DNA of 64,000 nt, from contig JAGHQL010000010.1 in NCBI GenBank assembly GCA_020080175.1, positions 62,001 through 126,000 on the forward strand. Direction: 5' to 3'. Below the pieces are notes generated by a model. The model was not told where the DNA came from. It worked only from the letters and a program-made list of their open reading frames with translations, and did no database searches. Source of the DNA: Glutinoglossum americanum (Eukaryota; Ascomycota; Geoglossomycetes; Geoglossales; Geoglossaceae). Each line of letters begins with the position of its first letter. Position 1 is the stretch's first letter. Positions 54,379 through 64,000 of the stretch are shown here, in pieces. A program made the position numbers and the translations under genes.

Positions 54379-57300
54379 TCAGTCCTCATCCGGCTCGTCC
54401 ATTCTAAGCCATCTTGCTCGGCAATCTACCGCCTCCTTCCTTACGTGTCGCTTTGGGTCATCGAGTGCAATGATTAGACTCCTTATGACTTGCTGTTTAA
54501 ACGGAAGCAAGGTTTCATTCTTGATCGCGCCAGGTAGCAGGCGGAGACAGTGGAGAGCAGATTGGCGTACGCGCTTACGTTGAGGTTAGCTTAATTTGTA
54601 CGAATAGGGAAGGTGTTGGTTTATTACCGGTGGGTTGCCACCTGTGCTGATATTTGCTGCTCTTAACAGCCGAGCAATCACACTTGAGACGTGAGATGCT
54701 ATTGCCTGGGGGCTCTCAGATACAGTTACACTTAATGTGTCAATAGTGGCGGCTTTGACATCCGGGTCATCTAGGTCGAGTGACTGTAGCAGAAGCGGAA
54801 GGAGTGTATCGAGGCTCGGCGTGATTGCTACAGAGGGAACATGACGGAGTATGTTCGATAATGCGACGAGGTAGTTTGGTTTTACCGCTGCACTTGCCGC
54901 TTGAAAGCCGTCTGCGATTTTGGGGAGACAATAGGTAAAAAGCCGCTGTTTGTGTAATAAACGGATGACCGCATAATTCGATTTGGAGAGGAGTTCATCA
55001 TCAGCCAGTAGAATTGCGAAAGCACGGGCAGTCTGTCGGCCATGTTTAGAGTCTTTAAGGTAGTCTAGAAGGAATGAAGTATAGTCAGTTGATGTGGGTG
55101 ATGTACGGAGAAGTAGGGCCTTGTTAAGCCAAAAGAGGACGCGAAGGCCGCCGTTTGTGAGGTCTTCTGGTGAGTTCTCGGGACCCGTGAGTTTCTTGAG
55201 GACATCAGCAGGGCCAGACTGGTCGTATACTGGCCACTTGTTGACTAGTAGGGAGATCATTCGAAGGATGGCAAGACGTAAAGACGCAGCATTCTCATGC
55301 GATGCGATATACATGAGATTTTCGAGGAATGGAGATTCACTCCAAGGTAGAGATATCTGCAAATAATTAGTGTGGTTTGCTTGGATAACTCTATCTAGAC
55401 TTAGCCTACCTCTCGCCGAATGCCCGCCAGTAGATAGGAAGATAGGATTACAGTTCGCTTCTGCTCGAGGGAAGCATCTGCTGCCAGAGAGTTGAGCGGA
55501 TCCTCTTGAGGAGAGCCATAAAGGTTGAAAATTTCAGACACCATTGATTCCTGTCGACCCGCGTCGAGAGATCGGACAATAAGATTGGCAAGACGCCCCA
55601 TAACTTCCAGGACGCCTTCATCGTTTAGGGCAGTGGTATTCCCAATCCCTTGTAAGGGATGGGTGGCCTTCCGTATTAGGCCTGAGACTAAGCGTTCGTA
55701 ATAAACCTGGAGGTTTGGGTCGTCCTCTAATAACCGGAGGCTGAGGACGTAGTGTAGAGTTGAAAGGATGGCCTTCGGATATGCAGGGGACGAGTTATTC
55801 TGAAGCACAACATCGAGCTTGTTCAACAATCTCCGCATTAGCACTTCGAATATTTCTCTCTCAACGCCTAATTTCGCGAGTCCTTCCAAGGTGCTAACGT
55901 AATTGATTGCGCCGTCTATATCCGAATCTGGCAGTTTCGCCATAAATGCGGGGATTGTGATATCCATAATGAGACTCGACTTAATTTTCGATATTCCGAG
56001 AAGAGCTTGGACAGCCTCCTCTCTCAAGTCGACCCTTCCGTCTAGGCCCTCTTCTAGAATGATCTCGTCAAAATACTGAACGACCATGCCTATCTCGTTA
56101 TCTGCTAGAAACCTCCGGAGCTTTGTTAGCCGAAGCAGGCCCCTAAGAGCAACAATTCGAAAGGACGTCTCTTCTTTAGCTGTGCCCATAAGTGCTTGGC
56201 AAAAAATCTCGAACAACTTATCCCTAAATGCATCTAGGGGGTTATTTTCTATGGGGTAACCTTCCATAGAACACCAGAGCCCATAAACGGTCAATGCAGA
56301 CTCGAATAGCTGTCCCAAGACTTCCAAAAGTGCCCTTTGCTTGCCAATACCATCCGCATCCTGGTAGAGGGTGAGCAGCGGGGCCATGACAGCTTTAATA
56401 GTCGAAGCAAATGCCACCGGAGAAGCAGTAGCTAATGACCCGAGCACCTGTCCTGCAGGCCGTGCTTGTTTTTGCTGGGGTTCACGCAAGCGCTCGTTGC
56501 ACTCTGTTGTTATTGGTCGTAGGAACCTAGCCAAAGGCGACTGAGGTGCCGCTGAAGTCAACCCAAATGACAACTTCACTGCAATTGCGCGTATACCGAT
56601 AAGGGTCTCGGTGGCCAGATCTTCATCCTGAGCATTGAAGACTTCAAACTTTAAAGAATCCCAAAGCTGAGTCGAGTGCACGGATATAGTAGTTGGACCG
56701 TAATTGGATGCGCATGCAGCGATGGTTTGGAGGACGTCTTTCTGATCTTTATTAGTCCCGTACGTCGTTGAGGGAGGAGAACATCCTTACCTTGACGCTC
56801 GGAGAGGTGGAGTCAAGTTTGTCAATCAGTGCGGGAAATGCATGGCCAGCAAAGTGGTGAGAAGCTGCGATGCAGTCCCTCAGACGCGCTTTGAGATCTT
56901 GTGCAGTGATGCCGTAGGTGTCCCCTGGGGGAGGTTTAAATGTGATCGGGAAATAGCAGAACACCGCATCAAACAAAGTCTGAGAGCTCGTCAGTTGGAC
57001 ACCCTAGGAATGTACAAGCCCAGCTATTGTTACCTCAGTATATTTCACGATGTCCCATTCCACAATCACGACTCTTAACACGGAAAACACAATCATTAAA
57101 TTCCTTGGATCTTTCTCGCCGATGACAAGGTCGGTGACGCCAACCACAAAATCGCCCCGCATGCCCTTAAGAGCTACTCAGGTTAGCTCTAGATGATAGG
57201 AGGGCGAACTCGGGAGGCTAACCGTCCCTTTGATCAGACATTATTGCGTCTAGAAGCTTTAGTACTACAAATCTCGTTCCCTGAGGGTGTCGTTGAAGAT

Positions 57301-57902
57301 CATGCGCTCCCGTAAAGAGTCTAGACGCATAAAAATTCAACAGATATATTAGATGGCCGTAGCATTAGGGACTTACGTCGTTGCAATTGCAACAGCATCC
57401 TCGCCTGAAAATCGACTCATCCTCTGTAGCGCAACAAGACCTTGCGTAGCTTCCTTGAGCCCCGACTCATCTTCGACCCGGTCACAGAGAAATTGCCTTA
57501 TCACTACAACTAAATTCAATTAATTAGCATGTCCTATATAGTGAAATGCTGTGAACATACTCTGCTGCCTTGTGAGGGTCGTTGGTGAGAGTGCTGTAAG
57601 TACAGCTGTAATGTATGCAATGGCTATGAAATCTTAGCCCTCCATCCGGTGATATACTCAGGATAATAGGCACTACCTTTGGCACGCACAGTGGCATCAT
57701 CATCGGTTAAAAATTCGCGCAGGGACTGCACAAGCTCCACAAGTTTGAGGTCCTTGTTCTCAATTCCTATATACTTATTAGCGGCTCCACGGTGCCCTTG
57801 TGTTGTAATTGAACTCTCACGTTTGGCACTCCCCTCAGCGACCTTGGCTGCTTCCTGCTGATCCCCATCTATCGTTAACAGGAAGCGTTGCGCGTCGGAC
57901 AT
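54379..57902 (-). CDS. MMS19: MMS19, cytosolic Fe-S cluster targeting and nucleotide excision repair factor
   Basis: Nine exons (57902-57677, 57623-57561, 57503-57377, 57320-57223, 57173-57034, 56979-56791, 56741-55410, 55356-54628, 54573-54379) give 1032 residues, the family's length, with closed phases. MMS19 is a HEAT-repeat adaptor of the cytosolic iron-sulfur targeting complex that delivers clusters to DNA repair and replication enzymes such as XPD. Seen: LVQSLREFLTDDDATVRAKA at the N terminus; EDESGLKEATQGLVALQRMS; LFDAVFCYFPITFKPPPGDT, a hallmark; then HEAT-like helical pairs, ending LHCLRLLPGAIKNETLLPFK and RHVRKEAVDCRARWLRMDEP. It is divergent from MTD1. Confidence 0.95.
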
Positions 57903-58111
57903 CTTTTCTGCTCTTGGCTATGCAGTTTCGCGACAATAATTTTTCTTTCAAAGGCGTGACGTCAAAAGTTTCCCACTTGAGTTAGAGCTCTTGCCGAATC
58001 GGATCAACCCCTCCGAACTTTTTTTCAGAAATACCCCACCAATAATTCTCTCTCCGTGAACTAGAGAACTAATTCTTTCAACACGTAATCTTCCCCTTTC
58101 TTGGACCTAAT
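57903..58111. promoter_or_regulatory. Shared divergent promoter, MMS19 / MTD1
   Basis: 209 bp between start codons on opposite strands. No specific motif assigned. Confidence 0.5.
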
Positions 58112-59425
58112 ATGGCTACAAATGTGGACGAAGTACCGGCAGCTTGTAAGGTCGTTCTAGCCGGGACGATCGCAAAACCACTTCTCAAAGAAGTCCAGGA
58201 AGGACTATCGAAACTTCTCAAGCCACCCCTCCTCGTTGGATTCCTTGCGAATGCTGATCCTGCCGCGCGGATGTATGCCGACTGGACCGCCAAAACTTGC
58301 AAAGAAAAGTGAGCCTATTCGTGCATGTAATTTATCATTCCCCTTAATCAGTTAGCCCCGCCGATCGTAGCTTGACTAAATATTGTATCTTCCTACAGTG
58401 GTTTTGGTTATGAACTCCGAGAGGTCAACCGCGAAGAACTAGAGGATCACCTAATTGCTGCGAACCAGGATAAAGCTGTTGACGGCATCATTGTATATTA
58501 TCCTATCTTCGGCAACAGACAGGACCAGTATCTACAGCAGATCACAGATGTCAGCAAAGATGTGGAAGGGTTGAGTCATAGATATCTATTCAATATGTAC
58601 CAAAACATCCGCTTCCTCGATGAGCAGAAGCTGCGAAAAAGCATACTGGTAAAGAATGATACAATATCTTCTGCGGCCCATGGAGGGAAACATCAAATTG
58701 CTGACTGTATACTCCGTAGCCCTGTACCCCGCTTGCGATAATCAAAATACTCGAAAACCTTCATATCTACAACCCGATCCTCCCCTATGGTAATCGGCTC
58801 TTCGGCCGCACCCTAACGGTCATCAATCGTTCTGAAGTTGTTGGTCGGCCCCTAGCCGCCCTCCTTGCTAATGATGGCGCTTGTGTATACTCCGTTGACA
58901 TCGACGGGGTGCAAAAGTTCACCCGTGGTAAAGGAATCCGCAAACGTCGCCACGAAGTCGTTGAGAACCCGGGGTTGAAATTGGAAGACGTGGCGCCACT
59001 TAGTGATGTGGTGATTAGTGGGGTTCCAGGGGACAGATTCAAGGTCCCTGTGGAGCTCTTGAGGGATGGAGCTGTCTGTATAAATTTCTCGAGCGAGAAG
59101 GTGCATATCGTTCCCCCACTATCCCCTTGACCCCAAGTTAAGCTAACTGGGCGCGGGGTGTTTTTGCTGATTCATGTTGTGGAGGTAGAATTTTGGACCG
59201 GAGGTTAAAGAGAAGGCGTCAATATACGTGCCGGCAATTGGGAAAATGACGATTGTCGTATTACTGCGAAACTTATTGGTGAGTTTTGAGGCGCTAACAG
59301 ATATGGGAAGCTAGCACTACTAACACCTCCGCGAGTAGAGGATCGTCCAGGATCGAGCCGGCTCGCAAGTCTCGCCTCCGCCGGCTGTAGAAGCAAAGGA
59401 GGTAGTAAATGCAGCACCATTATAG
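58112..59425 (+). CDS. MTD1: NAD-dependent 5,10-methylenetetrahydrofolate dehydrogenase
   Basis: Five exons (58112-58308, 58399-58648, 58720-59100, 59189-59278, 59339-59425) give 334 residues. The enzyme oxidises 5,10-methylene-THF to 5,10-methenyl-THF with NAD in cytosolic one-carbon metabolism. Seen: an N-terminal catalytic domain with VVLAGTIAKPLLKEVQEGLS, ARMYADWTAKTCKE and DGIIVYYPIFGNRQDQYLQQ; PCTPLAIIKIL at the domain join; the Rossmann part with VINRSEVVGRPLAALLANDG, VYSVDIDGVQ, PLSDVVISGVPG and the closing YVPAIGKMTIVVLLRNLLR. The single-function fungal Mtd1 type is favoured over the trifunctional C1-THF synthase by length and by the YYPIFG and RKRRHE features. Confidence 0.94.
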
Positions 59426-59632
59426 ATAGCGTATTGTTGTCGTTATTAGCTTGATACCGAGGCATAGAGAATTATAGACTATTTTTAGCCTCCATCCCGA
59501 GGTAAAGGTAGCTTTCTACAATTGCGAGGCTAATGAACGTCGTGTTCCCAAGAGTCATCAACTGTTATTTCACCATCCTCAAACTCCAAATTTTGCAAAA
59601 ACCAAGAGGATATAAACGCAATATGAAAGGGT

Positions 59633-60794
59633 TTATGATGATTGTTTTGGGCGCTTCGGCTCACTATCGCTATCCCCATCCACCATTGTGATGTCTTCAT
59701 CCTGTTCCGCCTCGGCATCTCGACCTCTCTTCAGTCCCTTCATCTTTCTGGTCTGAAGTTTGCCTAGGTCTTGCTTTCCAACATGAATTCGACCCATCTT
59801 GTCACCCACGATATCTGTCTCGAGATTTTTCTTTGTCTTTGGCTGTGGGGTAAGGTGAATAAGCACCACCTCCTTTCTCGCTAGCTCAAAACGTAAACAT
59901 AGAAAACCTACCTCTAATTGCTTCGCTTTCTTGAGAGCTTCCTTCATGACGGCTTCTTCAGCCTCTTTCACTCTGCCAATTCGGAAATCCATTCTCGGTC
60001 CCATCTCCTCGATCTCCACCCTTGGTAGCCTCTGACCGCTTCTGTGTGTCTTGATTAAATATACCCTCAGGTGCGCCTTCGGCTGTGGTTCTTCGTCGCT
60101 TGGTTCCCCTACTGTAATACTCACCATGTACTGTAGGCCCTCCACGTCAACATAATTATTTAGCTCACCGCGGAAGAAATCAATAAAGAAACTTTTTAGA
60201 AGCACGTAAGGCCCTCCGCTTGCGGTAGTATCTTCAAACACACTCCCAGCAAACAAAAGCAGGGGTTTCTGGCCAACAGCGCACTTATTATTCTTGAATT
60301 GCGCAAGTGTGCGGAAGGTTGTTGGGTCAAGGAAAAGCTCGATCATGTCGAGCACGTGATGGCCGAACATGCGGATGAAGGTCAGATTGTGCGGGCGCTT
60401 CTTGGAGTGGGAGCCAAAGACCATAAGGGAAGCATCATTTTTTTGTGAAAAGAATTCGAGGGAGGTAGCATCCTCGAAGGGGTGAATAGGATTCTTTTTG
60501 GTGAACTTTACGGCATTTGGTTTTTTGAGAGAGTGCTGTATAAGTTGGTTAGCTATGAGTTAAACAAATGGAGCTAGGTGCTGTGAGCGTCTATACCAGG
60601 TCTATAATTGCAAGTTGAACAATTTCACTAGCTGTGGTCCCACGGAGGAAGAGACAGGTTTTCGGGTTTTCGATGAGCTTTGGTTCTTTCTTCTCGAGCG
60701 CACGCTTGGAGCGCGCATTGCGCGGTTTTCTAGAGTTAATGTCAATCAGCTAATCAGAGGGTAGCTCTCAGAATACACACATTTGCCGCAGCAT
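59633..60794 (-). CDS. RPF2: Ribosome production factor 2 (Brix-domain protein)
   Basis: Four exons (60794-60781, 60729-60597, 60535-59912, 59842-59633) give 326 residues. Rpf2 with Rrs1 loads the 5S RNP onto pre-60S particles in the nucleolus. Exon 1 is 14 bases and codes MLRQ plus two bases, giving MLRQIKPRNARSKRALEKKE. The Brix domain shows CLFLRGTTASEIVQ, KKNPIHPFEDATSLEFFSQK, DASLMVFGSHSKKRPHNLTF, RMFGHHVLDMIEL and MGPRMDFRIGR. The C terminus is basic (LQTRKMKGLKRGRDAE) with an acidic DEDITMVDGDSDSE. The last intron (59843-59911) is 69 bp, a multiple of three without stops; I remove it because it has GTAGGT...CACAG and interrupts KAKQLE/PKTKKN. Confidence 0.94.
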
Positions 60795-61362
60795 TGTTCG
60801 CCGCTGCGATGAATTATTACGACACCGTCAAGCCTTGTCTTTGTGTATCGGGAAAAGTTTCATTTGACAATTGGGCGATTTTAAAAAAATTTTTAAGCCG
60901 CATCATGTGACCAAGATATTTTTATTCGCTGCCAAACTCGTTAGAAAAAAAAAAGGATATTGAATATCATTTCGCCTCGACGGTAGCGATAATTGGTTAA
61001 TCGCTAATCCATTCCCTGGCTTTCTGGGCTTGGAGGCTTCAAATGTCGCACAGGTGACGTTGACGTCGGTGGACCTGGATCTGCAAGGCACCTCCGATCA
61101 CATGCAAAATCCACATGCTGCAGGGTAATTCAGCGTTGGATTTTGCAGCTGCCTGATGCGGTATTCCACCAATTATCCAACATCCTCGGCACCTTCCCCT
61201 TCGCTCTGACTTAAACCACGTCTTCCGGGACCTATAAATTATACCGTCGTCTTGCTTCAATAACTTCAATTGCCAATACGAGTGGTAGAGGGTCGAGATA
61301 TCTCTCATCATCTTCGACCACGTCATTGCCGAGGTCCGAATCCTATTCGGTGTCCAGCGGTG
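60795..61362. promoter_or_regulatory. Divergent intergenic region, RPF2 / PXMP4
   Basis: About 570 bp between opposite start codons. A-rich runs occur at 60883-60895 and 60944-60955. No gene recognised. Confidence 0.45.
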
Positions 61363-62347
61363 ATGGACGCGGTGGCGGTTAGCTAATCTCTATTTTCATA
61401 AATATTTTTTAGAGTTGCACAGCCGGATAGGGTTATACATCAGAAGTGCGCTGACTGCGAGGTTTGCGAGTTATAGCAAGCGGTGAACGGAATTCTTCTA
61501 GATCCTCAATATGCAGGCTTACTTGCTATCCTGAAGGCCGCGCGAAATGGAGCGGTCTACGGCACCAAGATCCGGTTTCCACATGCGCTGGTGTAGGTCA
61601 TCGCTGTCCATGGGTGGGCTCTGCAAATGAGTTGTTGGGTGTTCGGAGTGGAGAAGATATGGCTTAAGGAAACTATTCGCTAATACGTTGACGTCTTTAG
61701 AATGGTCTTCCTCTTTCGTAGTGGCACGTACGTCTGGCATATTTCTGTCCTGGCTGAAGGTTCCTGTACTCTAACAGCACATTCACAGTGTCCGGGAAAA
61801 GCTCCGCCTAGTCTTCAAAGCCACTCGTCAACATGCCCGTAATCTCGCCCTCTTCGCCACCATCTACAAATCTGTCATGTACATCCTCCGGAATATACGC
61901 ACTCAAAACAAGGAGGCAAGTTATGATACGTTTCTTGCGGGTCTTATCGGCGGTTACAGCGTTTTCGGACGCGGGATTCAAAGTAGTGTGAATCAGCAGA
62001 TCGTTATCTATGTCTTTGCACGCGCCGTGCTTGCGCTGGCCAAGATGAGTGTCAGCGGACCTGGGAAAGGCGGTCTGGAGGGCTCGGTGCCCGAAGAACT
62101 ACGGGCAAAGGTCAGAAGGCATGCTTGGCCCGTGTTTGCGAGTTTGAGTTGGGCGACAATTATGTGGGTGTTTAGGAATCACCCAGAGACGGTGCAGCCG
62201 TCTCTCAGATCTAGCATGAAGTATATGTGGGTCTTTGCCTCTCTACTTGTCGGCGATGCAGGGGCCGTGGCTAACTGTGATTGCTGCAGATATGTCAATT
62301 CGGACCATTGGGATTCTTTTCGGAATTTTTTGATACACAATCAATAG
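61363..62347 (+). CDS. Peroxisomal membrane protein 4 (PXMP4/PMP24, Tim17-like family)
   Basis: Five exons (61363-61377, 61477-61592, 61701-61727, 61789-62226, 62290-62347) give 217 residues. PXMP4 is a small integral peroxisomal membrane protein of unclear molecular role. Seen: LLAILKAARNGAVYGTKIRF near the start, FLFRSGTVREKLRLVFKATR, then YILRNIRTQNKEASYDTFLA and GLIGGYSVFGRGIQSSVNQQ, IVIYVFARAVLALAK, WATIMWVFRNHPETVQPSLR and the end YVNSDHWDSFRNFLIHNQ. The first exon encodes only MDAVA; exon 3 is 27 bp. The last intron (62227-62289) is 63 bp and stop-free in frame, so its retention would insert 21 residues. Exons 1 to 3 rest on family similarity and good phase. Confidence 0.9.
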
Positions 62348-62851
62348 GGTGGTTTAGAGAGGCCTGGTGGATACGGAGTGCACGAAGTATAAATAATCGC
62401 TATTCATATTTCTTGGTTACTTTAAGGAATGCATAGAGAGGGGAATGAGAGAAAATTTTCTTCTATCTCACCTCCGCAGGTATTTCTCCGTTAGTCTATA
62501 TGCCGATATGTATGTATGCATAGCTCTATGTTTATTAGAAGGCGGATATGTTCTATTTCCGCCATCTCTTTAGGGGGCCCTCCAGCTCACCGTTGTCCTA
62601 GCATTAAAAATGATTGTACAACAACATGAGGGACCCTATGTACGAGCCAAGTAGGAAAATAACGCCCGCCAAAACGAACTTTCAATCGAATAGCAGTTAT
62701 ATACTCAGCAAAGAGTAATAAAAAACTCCGCCGTTCAACCTGTCCAGTGTATACGGACCGCAAACAGTGGTTATAATAATATAAAGTTGGACTGAGAAAA
62801 GCCCAAAAACGGTTCCCAATTCTAAGCTGGTGGGGTATAGGGATTTTGTCA
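62348..62851. other. Convergent 3' spacer, PXMP4 / MscS channel
   Basis: About 500 bp with no supportable gene. Likely 3' UTRs. Confidence 0.6.
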
Positions 62852-64000
62852 CTAGGCGTCAGGCCGCGTCACCGCTGTATGACCTCCAGCCGGTGGATGC
62901 TGTGGCGTGTTTCTCGCTGTAGAAGACCTGGGATCAATTCGAATAGTCCCCTGCCTTGACGGCACTTCTGGTATACCCGCCATCCCGGACTCCATCTCTG
63001 ACAACTCATGCTCTATCCCGTCGCGACCCCTCCCAGTGAAACTCCCGCTGAAAAGCCTATGGCGGCGAGTGCTGTGAGTACTTCTCAACCTTAATGACTC
63101 CTTGTCATCCATACTACTACGACCCTCGCGAGAGAATGATCGTCTTAAACTGTTGCCTGAATTGTCTAGTGGTGTGTGTCTGGTATCCCCTTCACAGAGG
63201 TGCGAAGAGGGTATCGCTGTGCGGTGGCGACGGTCTTCATAGACATCGCTCATTGGGTCTGACGAAACAAGGTCTTGCATCCCAAGTGAGAAGTCAACGC
63301 GTTTGCTCATTTGGGAGATGGTTTCGCCGCGGGCGCGGCCAGAGGCGCGAAGGGTGCTGGGGTGGTAGGACGGGACAGGGTCTTGCGGACCGCTGCTCGT
63401 AGGGCGGCTTGTATAATCCTGAGGAGGGGGAAGGGGGGTAGGATGGCCTTGGAGATAGAAAGGTGTGTTTTCACTGGCACCAGGCGAACGCGTGCGCGGA
63501 CCTTCGATGCCAATGTCGGACATAGCGACCATGAGGCAACAAATGAATTTGTTGCGGCGCTGGAGCCGCAGGAGTTCGTTTTGAGCATTGGACTTATAAA
63601 AGAACACAACATTAAGAGTGATAGAGTGAGCCTCTGTGATGTCGCGTAACTCGGTCATGATTTTGCTTTGAAAATCGCGTTTCTCGGACATTACGAACTC
63701 TAAGAGTCGCTTGCGGAGTTCTTCGATTTGTTCGAGTGATGTGCCAAATTTGATGACGATGGGAATAGCTTCTGCGAGTGGACCGCTGCGGCGATTGTTA
63801 AGGATGAAAAGATTATTGAGGTAGCTATTGGGCGCTTGCACGATGTGCCCCTCTAGCTTTTTGAACTCAGTGTAAAGGAGAGATATCTCCTTTACGAAGT
63901 AGGTATCTCCCTTCATGGTGGTGCCGGTATTACCATATATATCCACTCGGTCGCCGACGTCGAAGGGGTGCTTGACAAACACAAAGATAACAGACTGGAG
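62852..64000 (-). CDS. MscS-family mechanosensitive channel, C-terminal part (cut by window edge)
   Basis: The frame is open from the right edge to a stop ending at 62852, giving 382 residues of a longer protein whose N-terminal membrane part lies beyond 64000. Seen: [20 protein letters not shown], the beta-domain signature of Msc[21 protein letters not shown], then [15 protein letters not shown]; and a following alpha/beta segment with [20 protein letters not shown]. The last 220 residues are Ser/Pro/Arg-rich and disordered. Fungal members (Msy1/Msy2 type) sit in the ER and cortical membranes and moderate calcium during osmotic shock. Whether the EF-hand of those proteins is present cannot be seen here. 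Confidence 0.9.
   Translation of the reverse strand, partial: LQSVIFVFVKHPFDVGDRVDIYGNTGTTMKGDTYFVKEISLLYTEFKKLEGHIVQAPNSYLNNLFILNNRRSGPLAEAIPIVIKFGTSLEQIEELRKRLLEFVMSEKRDFQSKIMTELRDITEAHSITLNVVFFYKSNAQNELLRLQRRNKFICCLMVAMSDIGIEGPRTRSPGASENTPFYLQGHPTPLPPPQDYTSRPTSSGPQDPVPSYHPSTLRASGRARGETISQMSKRVDFSLGMQDLVSSDPMSDVYEDRRHRTAIPSSHLCEGDTRHTPLDNSGNSLRRSFSREGRSSMDDKESLRLRSTHSTRRHRLFSGSFTGRGRDGIEHELSEMESGMAGIPEVPSRQGTIRIDPRSSTARNTPQHPPAGGHTAVTRPDA

Noticed and set aside
1-64000. Transposons, retroelement remnants, CRISPR arrays, rRNA or organellar DNA
   Set aside because: No transposase, reverse transcriptase or integrase motifs, long terminal or inverted repeats, spacer arrays or rRNA signatures were seen.

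Overview
The window reads as nuclear chromosomal DNA of a filamentous ascomycete (Pezizomycotina). Genes are split by short introns (mostly 45-125 bp) with GT...CTAAC/CTAAT...AG signals. The recognisable proteins are fungal versions of STT3, CSN8, COA3, PTA1, EMC3, SPC2, a Yea4-type transporter, DNM1, TFS1, MMS19, MTD1, RPF2 and PXMP4, and the SHE3-type coiled-coil protein has a form I know from mould genomes. Genes such as PTA1 (8 exons), MMS19 (9) and STT3 (6) carry more introns than I would expect in an Aspergillus-like mould, so an intron-rich, early-diverging Pezizomycotina lineage (for example Pezizomycetes) is possible. That placement is inference. A 10-N run at 4339-4348 shows the window comes from a scaffolded assembly. 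I see no convincing transposon, rRNA, CRISPR or mitochondrial DNA.

Left third (1-26 kb): sparse and regulatory in character. An unrecognised, disordered plus-strand protein (299-2327) is followed by 4.2 kb of microsatellite-rich DNA. Then three C2H2 zinc-finger genes lie head-to-tail on the minus strand (6495-8252, 11560-14484, 15893-19939), separated by 1.4-3.3 kb of apparently non-coding DNA. The minus-strand gene at 21698-25845 joins two long open stretches through one intron. It encodes a 1340-residue protein with a decapeptide repeat, about 420 residues of 11-residue (hendecad) coiled coil and a fungal C-terminal domain.

Right two thirds (27-64 kb): dense and mostly housekeeping, with genes alternating strand so that divergent pairs share short promoters and convergent pairs share short 3' spacers. 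Order: STT3 (-), CSN8 (+), COA3 (-), PTA1 (+), SHE3-like (+), an unrecognised 14-exon gene (+), EMC3 (-), SPC2 (+), an NTAQ1-type N-terminal glutamine amidase with a zinc-finger-like tail (-), UDP-sugar transporter (+), DNM1 (-), TFS1/PEBP (+), MMS19 (-), MTD1 (+), RPF2 (-), PXMP4 (+), MscS channel (-, cut by the right edge). Functions touch ER protein maturation (STT3, EMC3, SPC2), mRNA 3'-end formation, mitochondria and peroxisomes (COA3, DNM1, PXMP4), the N-degron pathway, Fe-S/DNA repair, folate metabolism and ribosome assembly. No pathway cluster is evident.

All exon boundaries were worked out by hand from reading frame, splice signals and family knowledge. Reading-phase arithmetic closes for every multi-exon gene except the 5' end of TFS1. 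The most interesting items are the NTAQ1 fusion to a duplicated C2H2-like module, the hendecad coiled-coil protein, the 14-exon orphan gene and the trio of related zinc-finger genes.
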